DNA of 54,467 nucleotides from Chitinophagaceae bacterium (GCA_023957125.1 JAMLHL010000026.1:1-54467); one strand, 5' to 3'; positions 36,175 through 44,884 are shown, counted from the stretch's first letter. Numbers and translations: made by a program. The notes: generated by a model not told the origin, from the letters alone.

Positions 36175-36624
36175 TTAAGATATATCGTTCTCGATATTCA
36201 CGGCTACGTAGCCCTTGGGACCTCTTTCTATTTCAAAGCTAACTTTCAGTCCTTCCTGTAAAGGATAACGGGAGGATGACTGGTGTACAAAAACACGTTC
36301 CCTTGTGATACTGTCTTCAATAAATCCGAATGCTTTTGTGCTGTTGAAATAAGTGATAGTGCCTTTGCGGATTAAATCCTGCGGATCGGGAGGTTGTTGA
36401 CGGGGAACGCCGATTTCAATATCCTCGGCTTTTATTTCGATCCTTTTATTATGATCCGGTGGCGTTGAGGTCAGGTTGCCGTTTTCGTCTATGTAGGCCA
36501 TCATTTCATCCAGGCTCTTCCCTTTAGCGGCGCTTTCTTTACGTTCCTGCTTTTTCTCTTCTTTTTTTCTACGCTTATCTTTTTTTTTGTTTTCTCTTTC
36601 TTTTTTGTTCCAGCTTGTTGCCAT
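36175..36624 (-). CDS. Cold-shock-domain protein with basic coiled N-terminus
   Basis: The protein is 149 aa from the ATG at 36624. The first 40 residues are almost all Lys, Glu and Arg (NKKERENKKKDKRRKKEEKK). The C-terminal cold-shock domain (about residues 85-149) has GTITYFNSTKAFGFI, the first RNP-like strand, and VFVHQSS, the second. Such proteins bind single-stranded RNA or DNA and melt structures in the cold; charged-head versions are common in Bacteroidota. A second RNA-binding gene (RRM) lies 176 nt upstream on the same strand. Confidence 0.88.
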   Translation of the reverse strand: MATSWNKKERENKKKDKRRKKEEKKQERKESAAKGKSLDEMMAYIDENGNLTSTPPDHNKRIEIKAEDIEIGVPRQQPPDPQDLIRKGTITYFNSTKAFGFIEDSITRERVFVHQSSSRYPLQEGLKVSFEIERGPKGYVAVNIENDIS

Positions 36625-36800
36625 ATTCAATGTAAAATTTTGTTTCTATATACAAGGTTCAAAGGTTTTCTTACTTTTCTTCGCCGCCGGCTACGTGTTC
36701 TGAACCGTAATGTTGCGAAGAGCATGTAACAAAAACCCTCAAACCTTTTGACGCGCTTGTTAGCCGGTTGTGTAATCAGCGCATCCTGATAATAAACCTG

Positions 36801-37085
36801 TTACCAACGGTTGCCTGAACCGGATCCTCTGTTTTGTCTTTCTTCTCTGGGCCTGGCTTCAGACACTTTCAGCGGTCTGCCTTCCACCATCCGGCCATCC
36901 AGTTCTTTCAAGGCGGTTTCGGCGGCCTGCCTGTCGGACATTTCTACGAATCCGAAACCACGGCTTCTGTTGGTGAATTTGTCGGTAATAACTTTTGCAG
37001 AGGAAACATCGCCATATTCTCCAAAAAGTTTGCTCAAATCTTCGTCCTGGATACTATAGCCCAGGTTTGTTACGTAAATGTTCAT
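36801..37085 (-). CDS. Single-RRM RNA-binding protein
   Basis: The 94-aa protein is one RNA recognition motif: RNP2 IYVTNL (residues 3-8), RNP1 RGFGFVEM (about 42-49), followed by a short Gly/Arg tail (REERQNRGSGSGNRW). Stand-alone RRM proteins of this size are typical of Bacteroidota and cyanobacteria, where they are often cold-induced RNA chaperones. Its start at 37085 marks the left edge of the AT-rich island. Confidence 0.92.
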   Translation of the reverse strand: MNIYVTNLGYSIQDEDLSKLFGEYGDVSSAKVITDKFTNRSRGFGFVEMSDRQAAETALKELDGRMVEGRPLKVSEARPREERQNRGSGSGNRW

Positions 37086-37299
37086 AATGACACAATAATG
37101 AATAAAAAATATCTGAGAAAAATAGCAGATGTAAAAAACAGGTGGGAGAAAATTGTTTTACAATAGCAATAGACCTCAAATTATCGCGGTAAAGGTAACA
37201 AAATTTAACGCTAATGACAGATTTATTTGGAGGTTTAACAAAATACGCATAGCCCGGGCGCCATCCCAACTCCAGACTTGCGCCAGGGAAGATCATAGT

Positions 37300-37833
37300 A
37301 TGTTTGAACAAAGAAAGAGATATGTTCGCGAAAATTCGGTGCGAGCAGGTTTTGTAGCGTTGCCGGAGCAATGGTTATATATGCTCAAAGACAGTTGCAA
37401 CGCGCTCATTGCGTTGATTATTTCGCAATACTTAGAAAAGTTGGAAACCACAGACAAACTTTCATGGCTTGAAATTATTACCAAAGGTTTTAAAGCCCTG
37501 TTAGAACGTAATTTTACACAGCAAAACGCCCGGCACATACGCACAGCAGTTAAACATTTCCGTTGCCCGTCTGAACGAGTGCGCCAAAAACACGACAGGT
37601 CAATTCCGTTTCAAAGCATATTCAACAGCGTGTTATTTTCAAAAGCAAAACCAATCAATCGCCTTTGGAGTTCAGACAATCGTTTAACTAAACGAAAAAA
37701 TTGTAAATTAGCCGAACACAAACGCTTAACAAAAAGCCCAACATCCAACAATGGTAACCGTTGCGCTAAAAAAATAGAATTTAAGTTCAAAGCACCGAAC
37801 GAAAGTCGGGGTTTTATTTGCCTGGACAAGTAA
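37300..37833 (+). pseudogene. Mosaic of gene scraps, including a RAYT-like transposase tail
   Basis: An open frame covers this stretch but its parts belong to different genes. RYVRENSVRAGFVALPEQWLY (residues near 37317-37380) resembles the C-terminal block of REP-associated Y1 transposases (YIHENPVRAGFVxxPEDWLYSS). At about 37630-37680 the DNA nearly repeats the last 50 nt of the AraC relic at 41391-41441. The rest is unrecognised. It is a relic, not a functional gene. Bases 37834-37957 hold nothing I can name. Confidence 0.5.
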
Positions 37834-37957
37834 CTATGCTCACTTTTCGGTGGTTGGAAACAAACTGCCAACATTCAACCTGACAATGGTAAACTTGATA
37901 GCGCAAAACAAAGACGAGTAAAAAATACTGCCTGTAACAAGATAGTTTGAATTTTGT

Positions 37958-39061
37958 TTATTTTCTAAACCTGTCAATAGACGCTTGCAATTCTTCTTCT
38001 GTTTCAGGTAATTGAGCTTTTAAACCACGTGAAATGCGGGCTTGAATACTTTCAGCAAATGGTTTGAATATTTCGGTATAATTCGCAAAAGCAATTTTAT
38101 AATCTTCATTTGCGTGCAATTCTTTCGCTAAAAGTGTCGCACCTTGCATTGCCAAACTTGTTCCCATTCCCGTAAAGAAACTTGGCGCGTGTGCCGCATC
38201 GCCGACCAAAGCAACACGGCCTTTCGTCCAAGTCCGCATATGGATTTGACATACTGCATCAAAAAATATATCATTGGAATGCAATAGCGTATTTAGGATT
38301 TCAGGGATTTTCCAATTCGTGTTATTTTCAAAATTGTCTTTCAAAATTTGCTTTTGCTGTTCTATATTTCTGTAATCCCAATTGAGTTTAGGCGAACGAA
38401 AAATAAATCCGGCGTAACTTACTTCGTTAAACTGATAAATTATTGCCTGTTTATTCAACGCTCTGTAAATTATTCCTGTATTTTTGGGTCTTCCTGTATG
38501 TAGGTTGTCTGCTTCAGTAAAGCCAAAATAAGCACCGAAAAATTGTGAAAAATTCTCTTCATTTCCAAACACTAATTTTCTTACAACAGAGTGTGTGCCA
38601 TCTGCACCAAATACAAAATCAAAATTTCTTTTGTTGCCGTTTTCAAAAGTTACTGCAACATAATCTTCGTACTGAACAAGCGTTTCAATACTGTTATCAA
38701 ACAGAAATTCAACTTCATTCTTCGGAACAATTTCATAAAGTATGTCCAACAAATCGCCGCGATGAATTTCAATATCGCCAAGATATTCAGCTTGGGCATT
38801 CAATGAAAACTTCACAAGCGTTTCATCTTTGGCGTTTACAATTTCATCGGTATGTATAAATTCATTTGCTTTAATTTTTTCCAAAATGCCCATTTCTTTT
38901 GCAATGTTCAAGGCTTCGCCACGCACATCAATAGGCGAACCGCTTTTTCTAAGATTTTTGCCGAGTTCTACGATAGTTACTTCGTACCCAAATTTATTTA
39001 ACCAATAGGCTAAGGTTAAACCTGCAAAACCTGCACCCGAGATTAAAACTTTCTTTTTCAT
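37958..39061 (-). CDS. FAD-dependent monooxygenase (aromatic hydroxylase class)
   Basis: The 367-aa protein has the FAD Rossmann motif GAGFAGLTLAYWL (about residues 8-20), the second FAD motif FGADGTHSVVRK (about 150-161) and GDAAHAPSFFTGMG (about 282-295). It belongs to the p-hydroxybenzoate hydroxylase superfamily that inserts oxygen into aromatic or polyketide substrates using NAD(P)H; some relatives inactivate rifampicin or tetracycline. It is too far from TetX to call it a resistance enzyme. It is divergent from an AraC regulator 83 nt away, a typical regulator-target arrangement. TAATTTTG (minus strand, 39081-39088) is a likely -7 box. Confidence 0.88.
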   Translation of the reverse strand: MKKKVLISGAGFAGLTLAYWLNKFGYEVTIVELGKNLRKSGSPIDVRGEALNIAKEMGILEKIKANEFIHTDEIVNAKDETLVKFSLNAQAEYLGDIEIHRGDLLDILYEIVPKNEVEFLFDNSIETLVQYEDYVAVTFENGNKRNFDFVFGADGTHSVVRKLVFGNEENFSQFFGAYFGFTEADNLHTGRPKNTGIIYRALNKQAIIYQFNEVSYAGFIFRSPKLNWDYRNIEQQKQILKDNFENNTNWKIPEILNTLLHSNDIFFDAVCQIHMRTWTKGRVALVGDAAHAPSFFTGMGTSLAMQGATLLAKELHANEDYKIAFANYTEIFKPFAESIQARISRGLKAQLPETEEELQASIDRFRK

Positions 39062-39144
39062 AATCTTTAATTTTATGCCGCAAAATTATCTGTACTTTTA
39101 CGAATAAAATAATCAAATAAATAATAAAAATAGTCGTAAACATT

Positions 39145-40089
39145 ATGAGTAAGAAAATCAATAAAATTGCTCAATACGGAACAAGGTTTGAACGGATAAT
39201 AGGAAACGATATTCAAAACATTGAGATAAAATTTATAAAAGTATATGATTTCCTGCCGGAACTCGCCATGCACTTTGGCACCTACATCGCCAAAAAAAGT
39301 TTTGTTCGCCAGACCGCAACGGCAAACGGAATTGAAAATGGAATCAGTTTTCACTTTTACAACCTATTTGAAGATAGCTCGCAAACTTCTGATAAAAGAA
39401 AAATAAAAAAAATCAATGAAACGCCTCATGTGCGTGTATTTCCCGTAGCCATATCGCAAAAAATTCTTTTCACTAAAAATACACAGGTTACACATCTTTC
39501 CGTTGCCGTTAGTGCTGATTATTTGAAAAGTTTTTTGAGAGAAGAAGCCAAACATTTTCAGTTTTTGTTTGACAGCAGCAATAATTTTTTGATTGAAGAA
39601 ATTATGACGGACGATATTCTGCGAACTGTAAACGACATCGTAAAACAAGATGAGCCAAGCACTTTGAAAAGTTTTCACTACAAAATAAAAGCAATGGAAC
39701 TACTTTTTTATTTGTTTCAAAGCTTGAGTAAAAGAGAAGAGTCCGTTCATCAAAAACTAAGTGAAAGCGACATAAAATCAATTTACAAAGTGCGTGATAA
39801 AATGATTTCTTCATTAGACAAACCAAATTCTATTTCGACATTAAAAAAACTTGCAGGAATGAACGAATTGAAAATGAGAAAAATCTTTACACAAGTTTTT
39901 GGAATGAGAATTTATGAATACTACCAACATTTTCGAATGAAAGAAGCAGCAAGGCTTTTACGAGATGAAAAATTATCGGTATCGGAAGCAGGTTATCAAA
40001 TGGGCTTTGAAAATCTAAGTCATTTCACAAGAGTATTTGAAAAACATATAGGTAAAAAGCCAAAGAAATACAGTGGTGAATTTGAATAA
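39145..40089 (+). CDS. AraC-family transcriptional regulator
   Basis: The protein is 314 aa. The two helix-turn-helix units are at the C-terminus: STLKKLAGMNELKMRKIF and VSEAGYQMGFENLSHFTRVF, then KHIGKKPKKY. The N-terminal domain (about 1-200) is an effector/cupin-like region without recognisable motif. It is divergent from the FAD monooxygenase and probably controls it in response to the monooxygenase substrate. Intact. Confidence 0.9.
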   Translation: MSKKINKIAQYGTRFERIIGNDIQNIEIKFIKVYDFLPELAMHFGTYIAKKSFVRQTATANGIENGISFHFYNLFEDSSQTSDKRKIKKINETPHVRVFPVAISQKILFTKNTQVTHLSVAVSADYLKSFLREEAKHFQFLFDSSNNFLIEEIMTDDILRTVNDIVKQDEPSTLKSFHYKIKAMELLFYLFQSLSKREESVHQKLSESDIKSIYKVRDKMISSLDKPNSISTLKKLAGMNELKMRKIFTQVFGMRIYEYYQHFRMKEAARLLRDEKLSVSEAGYQMGFENLSHFTRVFEKHIGKKPKKYSGEFE

Positions 40090-40267
40090 AGAAAATTCAC
40101 AAATAGCATAGACGAAAGCCCGTACTGCCAACGATTTCAAAAATCAATCTCACACACTACGCAATAAAAAAGTGATTTTTCATTTCGGTTACAACAACAG
40201 TCGTTTTGGTTACACCTGTTTTTTGAAGTCGGTGCAACTTTGCTGCAACAAATTAAAACAGAAAAAA

Positions 40268-40744
40268 ATGAACATTGTATTAACAGGTTCTCTCGGGAAC
40301 ATCGGGAAACCACTTACAACAGTTTTGGCAAAAAAGGACATTCGGTAACAGTTATCAGCAGCAATCCCGAAAGGAAAACAGGCATTGAAGTGCTTGGTGC
40401 AAAAGCCGCTATCGGCAGTATGTATGATGCCGGTTTTTTAACGGCAACCCCCAAAGGGGCAGACATCGTTTACCTAATGGAAACGATGGAAGCTGCTGGC
40501 GATATGTTTGACAAATCAATTGATTTTATTGAGACTATCAACAAAATCGGGGAAAACTATAAAACAGCAGTTAAACAATCGGGGGTTAAAAAGGTAATCC
40601 ATTTGAGCAGTATTGGTGCACATACCGATGAGGGAATTGGCATTCTTATTTTCCACTACAACGTAGAAAGTATTTTGAGACAACTGCCTGATGACGTGGC
40701 AATCAAATTTATTCGTCCTGTTGGTTTTTACATCAATATGTTTT
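40268..40744 (+). pseudogene. NmrA-like NAD(P)-binding gene, frameshifted and 3'-truncated
   Basis: The start is normal (ATG 40268, NIVLTGSLGNIGKPLTTVLA), but the frame then shifts. The next codons read KGHSVTVISSNPERKTG in another frame, which a single missing A in the AAAAAA run near 40335 would explain. The rest follows the NmrA/SDR pattern (KKVIHLSSIGAH, VAIKFIRPVGFYINMF), then stops matching at about 40744, where an AraC sequence begins. Such genes encode quinone-oxidoreductase-like or redox-sensing proteins. The 3' third is missing. Confidence 0.78.
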
Positions 40745-41441
40745 TGACGAAGGCATTATGTTTTTTGTTTCTCCTAATCAAGTTTTCAGAATAGCGCCCG
40801 AACCGACAAAAGCAGAGCGTTCAGGTTGGATGTTGCTTGTTCATCCTGATTTCATTTGGAACACATCACTCGCAAAAACTATTAAGCAATACGGGTTTTT
40901 AGAATATGCCGTGAACGAAGCATTATTTCTTTCAGAAAAAGAAGAAAAAACACTCAACGGAATTATAGAGAACATTCAGCAAGAATATCAATCTAACATT
41001 GATAAATTCAGCAAGCAAATCATCATTTCGCATATTGAAGCATTGCTTAACTATTCCGAACGTTTTTATAATCGTCAATTCATCACAAGAGAAAAAGCCA
41101 GTCATCAAATTTTAGAACGGTTGGAAAAATTATTGAGTGATTATTTTAATAGTGATGAGTTGATTTCAAAAGGGTTGCCGACAGTTCAATATGTTGCCAA
41201 TAAACTAAACGTTTCGCCAGGTTATTTAGGTAATCTATTAAGAGTGCTGACAGGGCAAAATACACAGCAGCACATTCACGACAAGCTGATTGAAAAAGCC
41301 AAGGAAAAATTATCTACATCAGACCTTTCAATAAGTGAAATTGCTTACGAATTGGGCTTTGAACACTCGCAGGCTTTCAGTCGGCTTTTCAAAAGCAAAA
41401 CCAATCAACCGCCTTTGAAATTTAGACAATCCTTCAACTGA
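40735..41441 (+). pseudogene. AraC-family regulator lacking its 5' part
   Basis: Reading CAA TAT GTT from about 40735 gives QYVFDEGIMFFVSPNQVFRI, the middle of an AraC cupin domain, and continues without interruption to the C-terminal helix-turn-helix pair (VQYVANKLNVSPGYLGNLLR, ISEIAYELGFEHSQAFSRLF, TNQPPLKFRQSF). The first roughly 80 residues are gone, replaced by the NmrA relic in another frame. An internal ATG at 40758 could yield a shortened 227-aa protein with an intact DNA-binding domain, so some activity is possible. Confidence 0.78.
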
Positions 41442-41583
41442 CAGATGACAAACAACGAAAGAAAAAGATGGGTGATGTCATATAGATTTTTCGAGAATCA
41501 CGATTAGTCCAATAACTACTCTTTTTAGTCCTTTCCTGTGTTATTAAGCGTTGCTTTCTGTGCACTTAATAAAATTAAAGATT

Positions 41584-42090
41584 ATGCCAAGTGCATCGAA
41601 GTGGGTATTTGATGTTGCTGAACGTCTGTTGCCAAAATTACCATTGATGGAAGTTGCTAATACGGAATTTCTATCACACACCGATAAGAAGATCCGTTTA
41701 AAAGTGGGTGATAAAATCAACAACAACCGGTCAGGAGCATTCAGATACTATGATAAATCGGCAGAAAAATTTGTGATTTTTGGCGATGAGACTTCCTTGG
41801 GACTTACCCGTTCTTTTCTTCCTGTGTTAAAAAAAACAAACATCGGTTTCAATTCTATTTTGAATTAGACGAAGAAAAAAACTGTTTCAATTATTAGGCT
41901 TGGAAAACTGCACCGTATTTTCGAAAAACGGCTCATTCAGAGACGCAGAATGGATAGGCGATTTTGCCTGTTTTAAAATGACCTGATTTACGAAACACCG
42001 TTTTACCTGAAAGCAGGAATTAAAATGTCCAATACCGCAACTTACAAACTTGCACCAGTAGGATTTTTCGTACAAGCGTTGGGGTAACAA
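41584..42090 (+). pseudogene. Siderophore-interacting protein relic (FAD-binding 9 family)
   Basis: The start is normal (ATG 41584: SKWVFDVAERLLPKLPLMEV). After FLSHTDKKIRLKVGDKI a large segment is missing and coding continues SAEKFVIFGDETSLGL...FLPVLKK. Later bases give HRFQFYFELDEE and then LLGLENCTVFSKNGSFRDAEW in shifted frames. The family reduces ferric siderophores with NAD(P)H and flavin. At least one deletion and two frameshifts are present; it is dead. 42091-42220 holds no recognisable gene. Confidence 0.8.
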
Positions 42091-42223
42091 AAGATGGAAA
42101 TAGAATAGCCAGCCTTTTAATGAGTTGGAATGGGAAAATCATAATCACATTTCAGGACGACATTACCTATGATATTACGAATGACAATGAGCCCAAAGAC
42201 GACTTGTGACTTTTACATAAAAA

Positions 42224-42260
42224 TTTGCGAAACCAAAAGGTTGCGCGTATATTTGCAACC
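42224..42260 (+). promoter_or_regulatory. Promoter with overlapping palindrome (ArsR operator candidate)
   Basis: TTTG (42224-42227) and TATATTTG (42248-42255) are spaced 20 nt, matching the Bacteroidota -33/-7 pattern. GGTTGC (42239-42244) and GCAACC (42255-42260) form an inverted repeat with a 10-nt spacer across the -7 box. Its position suits autorepression by the ArsR protein encoded 32 nt downstream. Confidence 0.65.
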
Positions 42261-42291
42261 GGTTAGTTTCTTTAATATTAATACAAACGAA

Positions 42292-42612
42292 ATGAGAAGG
42301 GATATTTTTCAAGCCATTGCCGACCCGACAAGACGGGCAATCATTGCGCTAATTGCATTACAGGCTATGACACCAAACGCCATCGCCAACAATTTCGATA
42401 CAACACGGCAAGCTGTTTCAAAACATTTACGCATTTTGACAGAATGTGAACTTGTAAAACAGGAACAGAAAGGCAGAGAAATATATTACTCTCTTGAAAT
42501 AGACAAAATGAAAGAAATTGACAAGTGGCTTGAACAGTTTCGTAAAATTTGGGAAACACGTTTCGACCAGCTTGACAACCTGTTAGCAACAATTAAAAAA
42601 CAAAAAAAATGA
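42292..42612 (+). CDS. ArsR-type (SdpR-like) HTH repressor
   Basis: The protein is 106 aa from ATG 42292, the first codon after the promoter; longer readings cross the promoter. It is a winged helix (RRDIFQAIADPTRRAIIALI, TRQAVSKHLRILTECELV, GREIYYSLE) of the metal-independent ArsR type that lacks the metal-binding CxC. In this gene order, with an Aha1/SRPBCC gene overlapping by 4 nt (ATGA), such regulators control the downstream operon. Confidence 0.9.
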   Translation: MRRDIFQAIADPTRRAIIALIALQAMTPNAIANNFDTTRQAVSKHLRILTECELVKQEQKGREIYYSLEIDKMKEIDKWLEQFRKIWETRFDQLDNLLATIKKQKK

Positions 42613-43109
42613 ACAGCAATTTAACATTCGACTTCACCGTCAACAAAGAAACCAACACGGTAAACGTAACGCGAGAATTTGCCGCCGACCTTGAATTGGT
42701 ATGGGAGGCGTGGACAAATCCCGAAATTCTGGACCAATGGTGGGCGCCGAAACCTTATCGCTCTGAAACCAAATATATGCACTTCGAAGTAGGCGGACGA
42801 AGGTTTTATGCAATGGTTAGTCCAGAAGGACAAAAAGGGTGGGCCATTCAGAAATACACGTCCATTAGTCCAAAAACCAATTTCAAATTTTTGAACGCTT
42901 TTGCAGACGAAGATGAAAATCCTGATCTACCCGGTTCTGATTGGGATTTGACCTTCAGCGAGCTAAACGGCACTACAACTGTTCATATCTCTATTTATAA
43001 TGAATCCCGGGAGAGAATGGAGAAGATGATTGCTATGGGCTTCAAAGAAGGATTTACCATGACCTTAAATGACCTTGACACATTATTATCAACATTAAAA
43101 AGTAAATAA
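42609..43109 (+). CDS. SRPBCC (AHSA1-like) protein
   Basis: The 166-aa protein has the START/Bet v1 helix-grip fold of the AHSA1 family: VTREFAADLELVWEAWTNPE, then LDQWWAPKP and a C-terminal helix (MIAMGFKEGFTMTLNDLDTLL). The cavity binds small hydrophobic molecules. Almost always co-transcribed with an ArsR repressor, as here. The function remains unknown; the repressor may sense the ligand that the SRPBCC protein binds. A close paralogue follows after 1 nt. Confidence 0.88.
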   Translation: MNSNLTFDFTVNKETNTVNVTREFAADLELVWEAWTNPEILDQWWAPKPYRSETKYMHFEVGGRRFYAMVSPEGQKGWAIQKYTSISPKTNFKFLNAFADEDENPDLPGSDWDLTFSELNGTTTVHISIYNESRERMEKMIAMGFKEGFTMTLNDLDTLLSTLKSK

Positions 43110-43110
43110 A

Positions 43111-44088
43111 ATGAAACCGGCATTATTATTTGACTTCTTAGTCAACAAAGAAAACCACACGGTAAATGTGAAACGTGAATTTGCTGCAAACCTTGAATTG
43201 GTTTGGGAAGCGTGGACAAGCCCCGAAATTCTTGACCAATGGTGGGCACCAAAACCATACAAGACCAGAACAAAGTCAATGGATTTTAGAGAGGGCGGAA
43301 TGTGGCTTTACGAAATGTTTAATACAGAAAAAGGGAAACAGGACGACTGTCATTGGTGCAAAAACGACTATCACAAGATAGTGCATCAGAAACAATTTTC
43401 GGGTTTAGACGCTTTTTGTGATGAGAACGGCACGGTTAATACCGATATGCCTAGAACATTGTGGACAAACACCTTTACCGAGAACGCAGGAACAACAACC
43501 GTAAACATTATAGCAAAATATGAAAGCCTTGCTGATCTTGAAAAAATAATTGAAATGGGTTTTAAAGAGGGCTTTACAATGGCTCTTGAAAACCTTGACC
43601 AATACATAGCGGCACAGTTCAAACTTCGTAAACAAAATAAATCAAACAATATGGCAAGAGTATCAACTTATGTAAACTTTCAGGGAAATACTGAAGAAGC
43701 ATTTTTGTTTTACAAAAAGGTTTTCAAAACAGCATTTATCGGTAAAGGCATTCAACGTTTTGGCGATATTCCTGCAAGCTCAGAACATAAGCCTGTTGCC
43801 GATGAAGTAAAGAAAATGGTGTTGCACGTGGAATTGCCAATTACGGGAAACCATATTTTAATGGGAACAGATGCACCCAAGGAAATGGGTTTTACTTTGA
43901 CCCAAGGAAACAATATGCACATGCAACTTGAACCCGAAACAAGAGAAGAAGCTGACAGATTGTTTAACGAACTTTCGGCAGGCGGAAAGGTTACAATGCC
44001 AATGGCAGAGATGTTTTTTGGCGCCTACTTCGGAGAATTTTCCGATAAATACGGAATCAACTGGATGATTAACTTTCAACGAAAATAA
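43111..44088 (+). CDS. SRPBCC-VOC fusion protein (possibly fused by frameshift)
   Basis: The 325-aa protein has an SRPBCC domain (about residues 1-168; VKREFAANLELVWEAWTSPE, closely similar to the gene before) joined by a short linker to a complete VOC/PhnB-like domain (about 181-325; MARVSTYVNFQGNTEEAFLF, MEMFFGAYFGEFSDKYGINW-like end). VOC proteins of this type are metal- or substrate-binding glyoxalase relatives. The linker QFKLRKQNKSNN and the internal ATG 43651 look like former intergenic DNA: one added base would bring TAA 43629-43631 into frame. Both domains look intact. Confidence 0.82.
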   Translation: MKPALLFDFLVNKENHTVNVKREFAANLELVWEAWTSPEILDQWWAPKPYKTRTKSMDFREGGMWLYEMFNTEKGKQDDCHWCKNDYHKIVHQKQFSGLDAFCDENGTVNTDMPRTLWTNTFTENAGTTTVNIIAKYESLADLEKIIEMGFKEGFTMALENLDQYIAAQFKLRKQNKSNNMARVSTYVNFQGNTEEAFLFYKKVFKTAFIGKGIQRFGDIPASSEHKPVADEVKKMVLHVELPITGNHILMGTDAPKEMGFTLTQGNNMHMQLEPETREEADRLFNELSAGGKVTMPMAEMFFGAYFGEFSDKYGINWMINFQRK

Positions 44089-44093
44089 CCACT

Positions 44094-44207
44094 ATGAAAC
44101 GAGATAAAATTATCGGCTTTGTTTTACTGCCAATCGTAGTAGGAATAATACTCGCAGTATCCTATATCTACAACCAAAAACTACATTTGAAAAACATTAA
44201 AAGCTAA
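44094..44207 (+). CDS. Small single-span membrane peptide
   Basis: The 37-aa frame starts ATG 44094, 5 nt after the fusion gene. It encodes Lys/Arg-Asp (KRDK), one membrane span (IIGFVLLPIVVGIILAVSYIY) and a basic tail. It may be a genuine small membrane protein or the N-terminal stub of a larger lost protein. No family recognised. Confidence 0.4.
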   Translation: MKRDKIIGFVLLPIVVGIILAVSYIYNQKLHLKNIKS

Positions 44208-44212
44208 ACATT

Positions 44213-44284
44213 ATGTCCTTTCAAGCTTACATCAACAACATTCAAAAGAAAACAGGTAAAACGCCCGATGATTTCAAAAAATAA
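44213..44284 (+). pseudogene. DUF4287 stump
   Basis: SFQAYINNIQKKTGKTPDDF from ATG 44213 is the conserved start of DUF4287 proteins (about 70-190 aa), but a stop follows after 23 aa. The break coincides with the start of the DUF6273 gene, which begins inside this stump at 44268. Confidence 0.7.
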
Positions 44285-44861
44285 CATCCTAACCTTTGGG
44301 GCATATCATTGGCGGATACTCGATGTAAAAGAAGATACGGCCCTTGTTATTACCAAAGATATTGTAGAGCTACGTTGGTATTATAATAAATTTGAGGAGA
44401 TTACCTGGGCTGATTGCGAAATAAGAAACTATTTAGACCATGAATTTTATAATTCATTCAGCGAAGATGAAAAGAAAAATATTCTTACCGTAACAAACGA
44501 AAATAATCATAATCCATGGTTTTCAACAGAGGGCGGGAATGAGACTATTGATAAAATATTTTTGCTAAGTCTTGACGAGGTTTGTGCTTATTTTGGCGAT
44601 AGCCGGGAAAAAAAACTGTGGAACAAAAGTGCTCAGAGGTGGCAAATAGAGGACGAAAACAACTGCTTTCTGCAGGCAAAATATGAAAATGAATTTCATT
44701 GGTGGAGGTTAAGGTCTCCCGGGTATTACAGTCGGACTTCTGCAAGTGTGAGTAAAAATGGCTGTGTTTATGTTCGTGGAAATGGTGTCTATGGCAAACC
44801 TAAAGACAGTGGCGGAATCCGACCGGCTTTACATTTAAAAATTTCAGGTTTAACATTTTAA
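44268..44861 (+). CDS. DUF6273-domain protein
   Basis: The 197-aa protein matches the DUF6273 pattern: LTFGAYHWRILDVKEDTALV, ITWADCEIRNYLDHEFYNSF, WWRLRSPGYYSRTSASVSKN and GGIRPALHL at the end. The C-terminal part has the sulfatase-modifying/lectin-like fold feel, with Trp-rich loops. Function unknown; it is widespread in Firmicutes and Bacteroidota, often as a cytoplasmic or surface accessory protein. It is full length. It was probably inserted into the DUF4287 gene. Confidence 0.82.
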   Translation: MISKNNILTFGAYHWRILDVKEDTALVITKDIVELRWYYNKFEEITWADCEIRNYLDHEFYNSFSEDEKKNILTVTNENNHNPWFSTEGGNETIDKIFLLSLDEVCAYFGDSREKKLWNKSAQRWQIEDENNCFLQAKYENEFHWWRLRSPGYYSRTSASVSKNGCVYVRGNGVYGKPKDSGGIRPALHLKISGLTF

Positions 44862-44884
44862 TTCCCCTTTATTTTATAAAAAAA

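Noticed and set aside
37958..39061. TetX-type tetracycline resistance gene
   Set aside because: Same superfamily and similar length, but the substrate-region sequence differs throughout from TetX as I remember it; only a generic FAD monooxygenase is supported.
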